The position numbers and the translations under genes were made by a program. The notes beneath the pieces were generated by a model. That model had not been told where the DNA came from, made no database searches, and saw nothing but the letters and a program-made list of their open reading frames with translations. Below are positions 34,460 to 42,741 of a stretch of 53,283 bases of DNA, piece by piece. This DNA is from Oerskovia rustica (GTDB lineage: Bacteria > Actinomycetota > Actinomycetes > Actinomycetales > Cellulomonadaceae), in the NCBI RefSeq assembly GCF_014836555.1, contig NZ_JACSQQ010000024.1, positions 13,281 through 66,563 of the forward strand, given 5' to 3'. The stretch's first letter is position 1, and each line of letters begins with the position of its first letter.

Positions 34460-35683
34460 CTACGCCAGTCGCTTCCGCCACACTGCCGCGACGCCGACGG
34501 GCTCGAAGCCGAGCGCGACGTTGATCGCGAGCATGTGCTCGTTCTCCTGGGCGTTCCACGTGTTGATGCGTCGCTCGCCGGGCCGGCGCTCGGTGTAGGC
34601 GCGCAGGTTGGCGACCTTGACGAGCATCCCGAGCCGGTGGCCGCGGTGCTCGCGCAGCACGAGCGTGTCCTCCTGGAAGGCGAACGGGACGTCCGACACG
34701 GGGATCTGGAGCACCGAGAACGCGGTGAGCGTCCCGGTGGGGACGTGCTCGGCCACCGTGACGAGCACGTGCTGGTGGCGCCCGGCCATGTCGGCGAGAT
34801 AGGAGCGGACACGGGCCGCGTCCCACGGGCTCTCCTCGACGTCCAGGTCTGCGGAGGGGACGTCGGTGCTCATGCGGGTCCAGAGGATCGCGACCTGGTC
34901 CTGCCATGCGGCCGGCACCTCGTCCCACCAGGTGTGCAGGCGGTAGTCGCTGCCCGCGGCCCGTGTCGCCTCGTGCTCGAGCGTGTCGAGCCGTGCGGGG
35001 TCGACGGGCACACGCAGGACGGAGGCGCGCTCGACCTGTTCGAGCGCGTAGCCGTGCCCCAGGGCGAAGCGCGCCCCCGGGGAGTCGGCCGGCACCCTGC
35101 CGGCGCCGGTGGGGGCGTCGAGGGCGCCGGGGCCGGGAGGGGGCTCGGGAGAGTGGTTGCTCGGCACGATGACGGTGGTGCGCCCGTCGGCGCGGGCGAT
35201 CTCCTCGGCGCGGGCCAGCAACGACTCGCCGATGCCTCGGCCTTCGAGCGTGGGCCGGACCATGAGCGTGACGTACGCGAGGTGGGGGTTGGCGTCGGTC
35301 GCGAGCCACACGATCGCGGCGCCGCCCACGTCCTGCGGCCTGGGCGCGGCCTCGCCGCCCGGCGTTCCCGGGCCGGTCGTTCCCGGTACCACCGGCTCGG
35401 GGAGCGCGAGGACCAGGACCTTGCGCTGGTACTCCTGGTGCTGGAGCGCGCCGAGCATCACGGGCAGCGGCGCCCACCAGTCGGTCCAGCCCCAGGTCGC
35501 GAGCTGCACGTCGTGCTCGATGTCGGTGTACGCCCGCACGGCCCAGACGTCGGGGTGGTCCAGGGCGGGCGGGGTGGGCGGCGCGTCGACCGTGCGCCAC
35601 GTCGTGGTCGGCGGTGGGGGCGGTGGGGTCGGGCTCGCCGTCCAGGGGTCCTCGTGGCCAACGGCGGTGTCGGTGGTCGTCAT
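34460..35683 (-). CDS. Two-domain GNAT N-acetyltransferase (copy A)
   Basis: The 407-residue protein carries two GNAT folds. The N-terminal one has [15 protein letters not shown] as its acetyl-CoA loop. The C-terminal one has [19 protein letters not shown], then the catalytic-end motif [20 protein letters not shown] proline-rich leader of about 30 residues is special to this copy. It is the last of three tandem paralogues, about one third to one half identical by eye. The substrate is unknown; one family relative type is the mycothiol synthase-like double GNAT, but context does not support MshD. Confidence 0.85.
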   Translation of the reverse strand: MTTTDTAVGHEDPWTASPTPPPPPPTTTWRTVDAPPTPPALDHPDVWAVRAYTDIEHDVQLATWGWTDWWAPLPVMLGALQHQEYQRKVLVLALPEPVVPGTTGPGTPGGEAAPRPQDVGGAAIVWLATDANPHLAYVTLMVRPTLEGRGIGESLLARAEEIARADGRTTVIVPSNHSPEPPPGPGALDAPTGAGRVPADSPGARFALGHGYALEQVERASVLRVPVDPARLDTLEHEATRAAGSDYRLHTWWDEVPAAWQDQVAILWTRMSTDVPSADLDVEESPWDAARVRSYLADMAGRHQHVLVTVAEHVPTGTLTAFSVLQIPVSDVPFAFQEDTLVLREHRGHRLGMLVKVANLRAYTERRPGERRINTWNAQENEHMLAINVALGFEPVGVAAVWRKRLA

Positions 35684-35750
35684 GCGTCCACCCTGGCGGG
35701 CCCCGGCCCGGCCTCGCCACGCATTTTGCGTGCCTCGCGGACGGGCACCG

Positions 35751-36932
35751 TCACGCCAGCCGCAGCTGCCACTCCGCGGTGACGCTCGCGACCTCGAACC
35801 CGAGGGCCTCGTTGATCGCGAGCATGTGCCGGTTCTCCTGCGCGTTCCAGGTGTGGATGCGTCGGGACGAGGGGCGCACGAGGGCCAGCTCGTCGAGCAC
35901 CGCGATCTTGACGAGCGTCCCGAGGCGGTGGCCGCGGTGCTCGCGCAGGACGAGGGTGTCCTCCTGGATGACGACCTCGGCGCGGTCGTGCGGGTAGGAG
36001 ACCATCGTGAACGCGGCGAGCCGTCCCGACGGCACGTGCTCGGCCACCGCGACGAGGTATCCCTGGCCGCGGTCGGCGAACGACTGCGAGGCGACGCGTA
36101 CCCGGTCGGCGTCCCACGGGTCCTCCTCGAGGTCGAGCCCGCCGCTGGGGGCGTCGGTGCTCATGCGGGTCTCGAGGACCGCGAAGTCGTCGATCCACGC
36201 CTCGGGGACGGTGTCCTGCCAGAGGTGCACGCGATAGTCGTCGCCCGCGGCGGCACGGGCGGCGTCGCGCAACGGGTCCACGACGTCGGCGCGGGGAGGC
36301 AGCGTGATCGTCGACTGCCGCATGACCTGTTCGAGCGCGAAGCCGCGCGAGAGCGCGAAGCGCGTGCCCGGGTCGTCGAGCGGCACGCGACCGCTGCCGG
36401 TCGGCGAGTCGAGCGCCCCGGGGCCGGGAGGGGGTTCGGGGGCGTGCGCGGAGTCGGACAGGAGCACGGTGCGCCCGGCGTCACGCGCGATGCGCAGGCA
36501 CTCCTCCCAGAGCGCCGCCCCGATCCCCTGGCCGCGGTGCGCGGGGGCGACCCCGACGTACACGATCGCGACGTGCGTGTTCCCCTTCTGGGGAAGGCCG
36601 ACGAGCCCGCGCCCGACGACGTCGCCTGCCACCGGGACCTGGTCCGGTCCGCCCGTGGAGGAGGCCGCGGCCCCGTCGGTCACGGCGACGAGCCGGACGT
36701 TGCGCTTGTACTCCTGCTGGGCCGTCATCGTGACGAGGACGGTCGCCGCGTCGAGACCGAGGTCGGCGTGCCCGTGGATCTCCCGGTCGATCGTCTCGCC
36801 CACGCGCGCGGTGCCGTGCACGGCCCACGCCTCGGGTGCGTCGAGCGAGTCCGGGACGGGGGCGCGCAGGACGCGCCACGCCGTCGGGCCGGAGAGCGAT
36901 GCCGGAGCCGCGGCCTGCGACGGGCCGCTCAC
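35751..36932 (-). CDS. Two-domain GNAT N-acetyltransferase (copy B)
   Basis: The 393-residue protein has the same build as its neighbours: N-terminal GNAT with VAPAHRGQGIGAALWEE, a linker with [20 protein letters not shown], and C-terminal GNAT with [19 protein letters not shown] and TWNAQENRHMLAINEALGF. The start is GTG at 36932, overlapping the stop of copy C as GTGA, so the two are translationally coupled. The linker motif is shared by all three copies. Confidence 0.85.
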   Translation of the reverse strand: MSGPSQAAAPASLSGPTAWRVLRAPVPDSLDAPEAWAVHGTARVGETIDREIHGHADLGLDAATVLVTMTAQQEYKRNVRLVAVTDGAAASSTGGPDQVPVAGDVVGRGLVGLPQKGNTHVAIVYVGVAPAHRGQGIGAALWEECLRIARDAGRTVLLSDSAHAPEPPPGPGALDSPTGSGRVPLDDPGTRFALSRGFALEQVMRQSTITLPPRADVVDPLRDAARAAAGDDYRVHLWQDTVPEAWIDDFAVLETRMSTDAPSGGLDLEEDPWDADRVRVASQSFADRGQGYLVAVAEHVPSGRLAAFTMVSYPHDRAEVVIQEDTLVLREHRGHRLGTLVKIAVLDELALVRPSSRRIHTWNAQENRHMLAINEALGFEVASVTAEWQLRLA

Positions 36933-38062
36933 GCGCCCACCCGCTTCTGCCAGCCGGCGTACGCGCCCGCGGGCGCGAAGCCCACGTCGACGTTGATCGC
37001 GAGCATGTGGTCGTTCTCCTCGGCGTTCCAGGTGTGGATGCGCTCGGTCGTGGGGCGTCGGGCGGCGAGCTCGTCGAGGTTCCGGACCTTGACGAGCATC
37101 CCGAGGCGGTGGCCGCGGTGCTCGCGCAGGACCAGCGTGTCCTCCTGGAACGCGAACGACGGGTGGTCCTTGGGGTAGGCGAACACGGAGAACGCGGCGA
37201 GCGTGCCCGACGGGACGTGCTCGGCGACCGTCATGAGCAGGCCGTCGCCCTTGCCCAGGAGCTCGTCGATCCATACGCCGACCCGCTGCGCGTCCCACGG
37301 GTCCTCGCGGTAGTCGATGTCGCCGTTCGGGGCGTCGGTGCTCATGCGCGTGAAGAGCGTCCCGACCTGCTCGCGCCACTCGTGCGGCACGTCGTCCTCC
37401 CAGACGAGGGGGCGGTAGTCCGGTCCCGCGGCGGCCCTGGCCCGCGCACGCAGCCGGTCCAGGAGGGCGGGTTCGACGGGCAGCGGCAGGATCGAGTGCC
37501 GCTCGACCTGCTCCAGCGCGTAGCCCTTGCTCCGCGCGAAGCGGGGCCCGGGGTCGTCCGCCGGGACGCGCCCCGCACCGGTCCGGGCCTCGAGGGCGTG
37601 GGGGCCGGGCGGGGGCTCGACGCCGTGCTGGGTGTCGGTGAACAGGACGGTGCGGCCAGCGTCGACGAGGATCTTCTCGCCCGTCTCCCACAGCTCCGTG
37701 CCCAGTCCCTGGTGGCGGGCCGCCGGGCGCACCTGCACGTACAGCTCGCCCAGGTGTTCGTTGCTGCTCGTCATCATGAGGACGAACAGGTGGCCCAGCA
37801 CGTCCTGTGGCCGGGGTGTCTCGGGTGCGTCCGCGCGGATCGCGACGAAGCGCTGCTTGGTCGCGTACTGCTGGTTGTCCATCCCGGCCAGGATGTCGCG
37901 GGCCTCGTTCGCGAGGTCGTCGTAGCCGTGGGCCTCGATCATGACCTCGGCCTCGATCTCGGCCACGCCGTGGTACGCCCACGCGTCGGGGGAGTCGAGG
38001 TCGGCGGGGTGCGGGGCCCGGGCGATGCGCCAGGTCGTCGTCGACTCGGTCGGATGGCTCAT
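36929..38062 (-). CDS. Two-domain GNAT N-acetyltransferase (copy C)
   Basis: The 377-residue protein is the first of the three tandem paralogues. It has VRPAARHQGLGTELWETG in the N-terminal GNAT, the shared linker PPPGPHALEARTGAGRVP, and [19 protein letters not shown] plus TWNAEENDHMLAINVDVGF in the C-terminal GNAT. ATG at 38062 is chosen; a GTG at 38098 would add 12 basic residues. It may act as a heterodimer or paralogous enzyme with copies A and B. Confidence 0.85.
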   Translation of the reverse strand: MSHPTESTTTWRIARAPHPADLDSPDAWAYHGVAEIEAEVMIEAHGYDDLANEARDILAGMDNQQYATKQRFVAIRADAPETPRPQDVLGHLFVLMMTSSNEHLGELYVQVRPAARHQGLGTELWETGEKILVDAGRTVLFTDTQHGVEPPPGPHALEARTGAGRVPADDPGPRFARSKGYALEQVERHSILPLPVEPALLDRLRARARAAAGPDYRPLVWEDDVPHEWREQVGTLFTRMSTDAPNGDIDYREDPWDAQRVGVWIDELLGKGDGLLMTVAEHVPSGTLAAFSVFAYPKDHPSFAFQEDTLVLREHRGHRLGMLVKVRNLDELAARRPTTERIHTWNAEENDHMLAINVDVGFAPAGAYAGWQKRVGA

Positions 38063-38182
38063 GTCCTCAGCGTCTCGCGCGAGGCGCGAGCGGTCCACGG
38101 GTTTTCGGGGTTCGTGGGTGGCTGGCGCGGCCCGGGGGCCCCGGGCCGCGCCTCGTCAGGACGCCCGACGGCGCAGCGTGCG

Positions 38183-38449
38183 TCAGGCCTTCGACCTGCG
38201 GCCCGCGATGAGGCCCCAGATCAGCAGGACGACGAGCGACCCGACGAACGCCCAGAACCAGGTCGAGAACGACCAGAACTCCTGGTTGGGGTCCGAGCCG
38301 AACGCCCGGCCGATGAACCCGCCGACGAACGCGCCGACGACACCGACGATCAGGGTCACGACCCAGCCGCCCGCAGCCCTGCCGGGCATGATGGCGCGGG
38401 CGATCGCCCCCATGATGAGTCCGATCACGATCCACGACAGAAACCACAT
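38183..38449 (-). CDS. GlsB/YeaQ/YmgE family stress response membrane protein
   Basis: The 88-residue protein has three hydrophobic helices and the glycine-rich core WIVIGLIMGAIARAIMPG, then VGVVGAFVGGFIGRAFG, typical of the transglycosylase-associated family. Members are induced by stress in several bacteria; their function is unclear. GGAG lies six bases before the ATG, which decides the start over a longer open frame. Confidence 0.88.
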   Translation of the reverse strand: MWFLSWIVIGLIMGAIARAIMPGRAAGGWVVTLIVGVVGAFVGGFIGRAFGSDPNQEFWSFSTWFWAFVGSLVVLLIWGLIAGRRSKA

Positions 38450-38758
38450 GGTCCACTCCGTTCGTCGAACGAGCTCGCCGGCCGACGACACGGTCGAGGC
38501 CGGACCGGCACCGTCGCCGGTCGGTTCCACCGTGGCACGGACGGGCCGGACACGCACGGCGATAGGGGACGATCCGCGCAAGGGTCTCGGGGCTGCTCCC
38601 GTCCGGAACCGGGTCCCGGGCAGCCGCGACGCCGGCGGCACGTGGGGGCGGCGCCGTCGGGCCGGGCTCCGCTGCGGTGGTCGGCGGGTCGCACCGGACC
38701 GTCGCGCGACGTGCGCCGCCTACGCTGGGGTGGTCCGACGTCGGGAAGGGAAGTGAGC
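38450..38758. other. 309-base intergenic region between divergent genes
   Basis: This spacer separates the GlsB-type gene (minus) from the S4 protein gene (plus). CTACGCT at about 38720-38726 is a possible -10 region for the S4 gene. No gene, hairpin or repeat was recognised. Confidence 0.3.
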
Positions 38759-39127
38759 ATGCGGGTCGACAGCTGGCTCTGGGCGGTCCGCCTGACCAAG
38801 AGCCGTTCGGTCGCGACGGCCGCGTGCCGTGCCGGGCACGTCAAGGTCGACGGGGTGCGCGTCAAGCCGTCCGCGACCGTGCGCGTCGGCAGCACCGTGA
38901 CGTACCGCGGGGGCGAGCGCGAGCGGATCGTGGAGGTCGTCGAGCTGCTCGCCAAGCGGGTCGGGGCACCCGAGGCCGCGAAGGCGTACGTCGACCACAG
39001 CCCGCCCGTGCTGCCGCGCGAGGCCGTGCCGTTCGTGCCCGTGCGCGACCGCGGCGCGGGGCGACCGACCAAGCGGGAGCGGCGCGAGATCGACAAGCTG
39101 CGGGGGCGCGAGCTGCCGCCGGTCTGA
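38759..39127 (+). CDS. S4 domain RNA-binding protein (Hsp15-like)
   Basis: The 122-residue protein opens with the S4 fold: MRVDSWLWAVRLTKSRSVATAACRAGHVKVDGVRVKPS. It ends with a basic tail (GRPTKRERREIDKLRGR), as in Hsp15/HslR. E. coli Hsp15 binds stalled 50S subunits carrying tRNA, so a role in ribosome rescue is plausible. ATG at 38759 has GGGAAGGG about eight bases upstream; an in-frame GTG lies two codons earlier. Confidence 0.9.
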   Translation: MRVDSWLWAVRLTKSRSVATAACRAGHVKVDGVRVKPSATVRVGSTVTYRGGERERIVEVVELLAKRVGAPEAAKAYVDHSPPVLPREAVPFVPVRDRGAGRPTKRERREIDKLRGRELPPV

Positions 39128-39136
39128 TCTGCTGCG

Positions 39137-39164
39137 GCGAGACGGACCGGACCACCCGTCTCGC
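39137..39164 (+). terminator. Hairpin after the S4 gene
   Basis: GCGAGACGG (39137-39145) pairs with CCGTCTCGC (39156-39164) around a ten-base loop, ten bases after the stop. A second, imperfect GC-rich inverted pair at about 39199-39232 may terminate the convergent LPMO gene. Confidence 0.5.
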
Positions 39165-39293
39165 TCGGCCCGCCCCGGGCGGCGCCGCGCAGCACGACGC
39201 CCGGGCCTCCTGGTGTTCCAGGCGACCCGGGCGCGGTTCTGGTGCGGTGTCGGTCAGCCCCTTGTCTCCAGGGCCGACCGTTCGGTGCTCACG

Positions 39294-40061
39294 TCAGCAG
39301 GCGCCGAGGTCCTTCCACACGCCCCACTGGCCGCTCGTGCCGGGGTTCTCCCCGGTGTTCCACCACTTGGCCTCGTAGGTCTTGTTGTTGTAGGAGACGC
39401 GAGCGCCGCCCGTGTAGACCGAGCCGGCCGCCCAGGCAGGAGCCGTGCAGACGCCCGTCCCGGTCGTGCCGCCGGTGGTCCCGCCCGTGGTGCCACCCGT
39501 CGTCCCACCGGTGGTCCCGCCGGTCGTGCCACCCGTGGTGCCACCTCCGTTGACGGTGAGGTCGACGCAGTTGTAGAACGCGTTGACCGTGTTGGACACG
39601 TTCCAGCGAGCGAGGATCGTGTGGTTGCCCGAGGGCAGGTTGGTCAGCGTGTGCGAGATGTTGCTCGGGGGCTGGGCGCCGCCCTGGCTGAACGTCTGGT
39701 GCAGCTTGCCGTCGACGAAGTACTCCCACGTGCTCGTGTTGTGAGCCGCAGTGAGCTTCCACTGGAACGTCACCGTGCTGCCGACGCTCTTGCGCGGCCA
39801 CGGCTTGCTGTTGTCGTCGAGGATCGAGAACCCGCTGCCGCCCGAACACTGCATCGAGCCCTTGGGTGCCTCGACGCTCTGCGGCTCGTACTTGACGCCG
39901 CCGCAGTCGAAGGACGTGGCACCGGTCGCGCAGTTGTCCTGCCTGCTGGGCGGTGACGTGATCCATCCGTGTGCCGAGGCGGCCGGGGCCAGCACGACAG
40001 GGGCCGCGATCGCGGCGACACCGAGGACGGCGGCAATCATTGCCGCGCGTAGTCGTCTCAT
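39294..40061 (-). CDS. AA10 lytic polysaccharide monooxygenase with CBM5/12 (copy 1)
   Basis: The 255-residue secreted protein has a Sec signal ending AASA, so mature His31 is the N-terminal residue of the copper histidine brace; the second His is His106 (TAAHNTSTWEYF). The AA10 domain is followed by a (Gly-Thr-Thr-Gly) linker of about seven units and a C-terminal CBM5/12-type module with conserved Trp (AWAAGSVYTGGARVSY, YEAKWW, WGVWKDLGAC). It should oxidatively cleave chitin or cellulose outside the cell. The neighbour is a close paralogue. Confidence 0.95.
   Translation of the reverse strand: MRRLRAAMIAAVLGVAAIAAPVVLAPAASAHGWITSPPSRQDNCATGATSFDCGGVKYEPQSVEAPKGSMQCSGGSGFSILDDNSKPWPRKSVGSTVTFQWKLTAAHNTSTWEYFVDGKLHQTFSQGGAQPPSNISHTLTNLPSGNHTILARWNVSNTVNAFYNCVDLTVNGGGTTGGTTGGTTGGTTGGTTGGTTGGTTGTGVCTAPAWAAGSVYTGGARVSYNNKTYEAKWWNTGENPGTSGQWGVWKDLGAC
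39461..39546 (-). repeat. Linker minisatellite of LPMO copy 1 (about 7 units)
   Basis: Twelve-base units encoding Gly-Thr-Thr-Gly (GGNACCACNGGN on the coding strand) join the catalytic and binding domains. Third positions vary, so this array looks older than that of copy 2. Confidence 0.8.
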
Positions 40062-40139
40062 CTTTTCTTCTCGCTCTCCATGGCAGTCGGTAGGGCCCCA
40101 TTGCCGGGCGACCTACACATGTCGAATCGGACAACTTCG

Positions 40140-40168
40140 ACGCTATGCAATGAAATCGGCATGCACAA
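40140..40168 (-). promoter_or_regulatory. Promoter of LPMO copy 1
   Basis: On the minus strand TTGTGC (40163-40168) and TAGCGT (40140-40145) are 17 bases apart. The same TAGCGTCG sequence occurs upstream of copy 2. A 10-base palindrome CCTACGTAGG at 40191-40200 lies just upstream and may be an operator. Confidence 0.55.
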
Positions 40169-40230
40169 TCCGGTGAAGCACGTAGGGGGTCCTACGTAGG
40201 GCGCGAGAAATTCATTCGACCGGGAAATGG

Positions 40231-40269
40231 AAAAAGCGACGCCGGGTCAGGAATTCCTGACCCGGCGTC
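40231..40269 (-). terminator. Rho-independent terminator of LPMO copy 2
   Basis: A perfect 32-base palindrome (40238-40269, centre GAATTC) is followed on the minus strand by GC and five T residues (40231-40235). This is the most classical terminator in the window. Confidence 0.85.
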
Positions 40270-40313
40270 ACCGGTATCACGCGACGACCAGCGCGTCACG
40301 CGTCATGCGGTCC

Positions 40314-41177
40314 TCAGCAGGCGCCGAGGTTCTTCCAGGGGCCCCACTGCGCGGTGGCGTCGGGCTTTTCGCCCTTGGTCCACCACTTGGCCTCGAAGAG
40401 CTGGCCGTTGAGCGAGACCTTGGCGCCACCCGTGTAGGCGACGGCCGTGTCCCAGGGACCGGCCGAGCACTGAGGCGTGCCCGTGGTGCCGCCGGTCGTG
40501 CCGCCGGTGGTGCCGCCGGTGGTGCCGCCGGTGGTCCCGCCGGTGGTGCCGCCGGTCGTGCCGCCGGTCGTGCCGCCGGTCGTGCCGCCGGTCGTGCCGC
40601 CGGTCGTACCGCCGGTCGTACCGCCGGTGGTGCCGCCGGTGGTGCCGCCCGTCGTGCCACCACCGGTGACGGTGAGGTCGACGCAGTTGTAGAAGGCCAT
40701 CGGGGTGTCGGCGACGTTCCAGCGAGCGAGGACCGTGTGGTCGCCGGCAGGCAGGTTGGTCAGCGTGTGGGAGATGTCCTTCGCGGGCTGCGCGCCGCCC
40801 GAGCTGAAGGTCTGGTGGAGCTTGCCGTCGACGAAGTACTCCCACGTCGTCGTGGCGTGGTTGGCCGTGAGCTTCCACTGGAACTTCACGGAGGAGGCGA
40901 CCGTGGTGCGCGGCCACGGCTTGCTGTTGTCGTCGAGGATGGCGTAGCCGCTGCCACCGCTGCACTGCATGGAGCCCTTGGCGGCCTCGACGCTCTGCGG
41001 CTCGAACTTGATGCTGCCGCAGTCGAAGGACGTCGCGCCGGTGGCGCAGTTGTCCTGACGGCTCGGCGGGGAGGTGACCCAGCCGTGCGCGGAGGCGGCG
41101 GGGGCCAGCACCACGGGGGCAACAATGGCGGTGGCGCCGAGCACGGCGGCGATCATTGCCGCACGTAGTCGTCTCAT
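40314..41177 (-). CDS. AA10 lytic polysaccharide monooxygenase with CBM5/12 (copy 2)
   Basis: The 287-residue protein is very similar to copy 1, with the same signal peptide, mature His31 and second brace His106 (TANHATTTWEYF), and the same CBM5/12 C-terminus (GPWDTAVAYTGGAKVS, FEAKWW, WGPWKNLGAC). It differs chiefly in a linker of about 15 Gly-Thr-Thr-Gly units, twice as long. The start at 41177 matches copy 1; ATG at 41183 would add Met-Gln. It has its own promoter and terminator. Confidence 0.95.
   Translation of the reverse strand: MRRLRAAMIAAVLGATAIVAPVVLAPAASAHGWVTSPPSRQDNCATGATSFDCGSIKFEPQSVEAAKGSMQCSGGSGYAILDDNSKPWPRTTVASSVKFQWKLTANHATTTWEYFVDGKLHQTFSSGGAQPAKDISHTLTNLPAGDHTVLARWNVADTPMAFYNCVDLTVTGGGTTGGTTGGTTGGTTGGTTGGTTGGTTGGTTGGTTGGTTGGTTGGTTGGTTGGTTGGTTGTPQCSAGPWDTAVAYTGGAKVSLNGQLFEAKWWTKGEKPDATAQWGPWKNLGAC
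40481..40666 (-). repeat. Linker minisatellite of LPMO copy 2 (about 15 units)
   Basis: About fifteen 12-base units encode Gly-Thr-Thr-Gly. Many neighbouring units are identical, so this array seems recently expanded and is prone to length change and assembly error. Confidence 0.9.
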
Positions 41178-41588
41178 CTGCATCTCGCTTTCGTTGTGGT
41201 GGACGGCGAGACACAAGGCCTCGGGTCCACCTCGACCAGAACGCTGCGACGCTAAGCCAGAGGTCGTTGAGTCTTCAAACAGCGGTGCGGCGTAAGGGGA
41301 AACACGTATGCGTGCGAAGCGGGTCCGCGAAACGGCGTCCTGGTGCGCCTGGTGAGCGCCGCCGTCGGGCAGATGAGAAGCAGGTGAGAGGGCGCTCGCC
41401 CCGAATCGTGTGGAGAACACCTAGTGGGACAGATCGGTCCATAACACGCCTGGTCGCCTCTGCGCTCGTCGAACGCTCGCACGGTGGGTCCGAGGCCCTC
41501 GCCCACCCGGGCCCGGGGGACGAAGGTCCTACCTCCCAGGGACCGTCGTCCGTGGTTCCCGAGAGCTGTCCTCAGGGACGCTGAGAGC
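41178..41588. other. 411-base intergenic region
   Basis: This divergent spacer holds the LPMO copy 2 promoter at its left. The rest, up to the flavodoxin gene, shows no gene; open frames there lack coding character. GCTGAGAG just before 41589 is a weak ribosome site for the flavodoxin gene. Confidence 0.35.
41249..41278 (-). promoter_or_regulatory. Promoter of LPMO copy 2
   Basis: On the minus strand TTGAAG (41273-41278) and TAGCGT (41249-41254) are 18 bases apart. The -10 box and following CG match those upstream of copy 1. Confidence 0.5.
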
Positions 41589-42155
41589 ATGTCGAACCAC
41601 GAAGAGAACCTGACTGCTGCCGTCGTCTTCGAGTCGATGTTCGGGAACTGTGAGAGGGTCGCCCGGCAGATCGCGGCCGGCATGGCGACCGGTGTGCCGG
41701 TGAAGGTCGTGGACGTCGCGGACGCGGTCGCCGACCCGTCGATCCTGGACGACGTCGCGCTCGTGGTCGCCGGCGGTCCCACGCACTCCATGTCGATGAG
41801 CCGCCCCGGCACCCGGGCCGAGGCCGTCCAGCGTTCGGGCGGGACCGTGCCTGCGCGCAACGTCGGCCTGCGCGAGTGGTGCGTCGCGCTCCAGGACCGC
41901 TCGGACGAGCACGGCCCCCGGTGGGTCACGACGTTCGACACCCGCACCGCGCTCGGTCGGGCCATCCCTTCGTCCGCCTCCCGTGCTGCCGCGCGCATCA
42001 TCACGCGCAAGGGCTACGAGATGCTCGTGCCGCTCCGTTCGTTCCTCGTCGAGGACGCGGCCGGCCCCCTGGTCGACGGCCACCTCGAGGAGGCGTACGT
42101 GTGGGGCGAGAAGATCGCCGCGGCGTTGCGCGCGCAGGTTCCGGTCGCCGTCTGA
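41589..42155 (+). CDS. Flavodoxin family protein
   Basis: The 188-residue protein begins with the FMN-binding loop region AAVVFESMFGNCERVARQIAAGM, a variant of the T/SxTGxT phosphate loop, followed by VALVVAGGPTHSMSMSRPGTRAEA. It is likely a cytoplasmic flavodoxin-like electron carrier or a flavin-binding protein. The C-terminal part (RAAARIITRKGYEMLV ... FLVEDAAGPL) is shared by actinobacterial flavodoxin-like proteins. The partner is unknown. Confidence 0.82.
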   Translation: MSNHEENLTAAVVFESMFGNCERVARQIAAGMATGVPVKVVDVADAVADPSILDDVALVVAGGPTHSMSMSRPGTRAEAVQRSGGTVPARNVGLREWCVALQDRSDEHGPRWVTTFDTRTALGRAIPSSASRAAARIITRKGYEMLVPLRSFLVEDAAGPLVDGHLEEAYVWGEKIAAALRAQVPVAV

Positions 42156-42232
42156 GACGGTGTGCGGACGGTCGTCCGCAGCTGAGCACGGACGGGGAAG
42201 ACGGGCTCAGCCGCGGTGGCCTCGCCGCTGTC

Positions 42233-42273
42233 CGACGATGCCGCGTCCCCAGGTAGGGGACGCGGCATCGTCG
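42233..42273 (+). terminator. 18-bp perfect hairpin after the flavodoxin gene
   Basis: The arms 42233-42250 and 42256-42273 are exact complements of 18 bases with a five-base loop AGGTA. No T-tract follows. It separates the flavodoxin and YCII genes. Confidence 0.7.
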
Positions 42274-42334
42274 TGCCGGCAGCGCCTGCTTCGGCGAGGA
42301 TGGTTCCTTGGAACCAGGCTGAGGAGACGACGCG

Positions 42335-42676
42335 ATGACGAAGTACCTGATCTCGTTCCCGAGCGGCGCCATGGACGTCTCCGCGGAGGACCTGCCCGCG
42401 GTCTCGGACGCGTCCCACGCGGTCGTGGAGGAGGCGAAGCGAGCGGGCGTCTGGGTGTTCGGCGGGGGGATCGACGAGAGCGTCCCGCCCGTCCTGGTCG
42501 ACGGGGACGGCACCGTGACCGCGGGCACCTACCCGCAGACGAGGCAGATCGAGGGCGGGTACACGGTCCTCGAGGTGCCCTCGCGTGCGGAGGCGCTCGA
42601 GTGGGCCGCGAAGATCGCGGTCGCCTGCCGGTGCGCCCAGGAGGTGCGGGAGTTCCAGCTCGACCCCGCCGGCTGA
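42335..42676 (+). CDS. YCII domain-containing protein
   Basis: The 113-residue protein has the YCII/DGPF-type ferredoxin-like fold: MTKYLISFPSG, then AGVWVFGGGI, IEGGYTVLEVPSRAEALEWAAKIAVACR. Such proteins often accompany ECF sigma factors or act as small enzymes; here no sigma gene is adjacent. GAGGAG lies about ten bases before the ATG. Confidence 0.85.
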   Translation: MTKYLISFPSGAMDVSAEDLPAVSDASHAVVEEAKRAGVWVFGGGIDESVPPVLVDGDGTVTAGTYPQTRQIEGGYTVLEVPSRAEALEWAAKIAVACRCAQEVREFQLDPAG

Positions 42677-42741
42677 CAGGTCCGCCCACGCGCTCGGCCG
42701 CACCGGACGCACGGTGCGCGCGCCGTCAGGGCAGCGTCGGG

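Noticed and set aside
40481-40666. CRISPR-like array of short repeats
   Set aside because: Units are 12 bases with no spacers, lie inside a coding region and encode a protein linker.
40477-40692. Plus-strand frame made of Val-Val-Pro-Pro repeats
   Set aside because: It is the reverse reading of the LPMO Gly-Thr-Thr-Gly linker.
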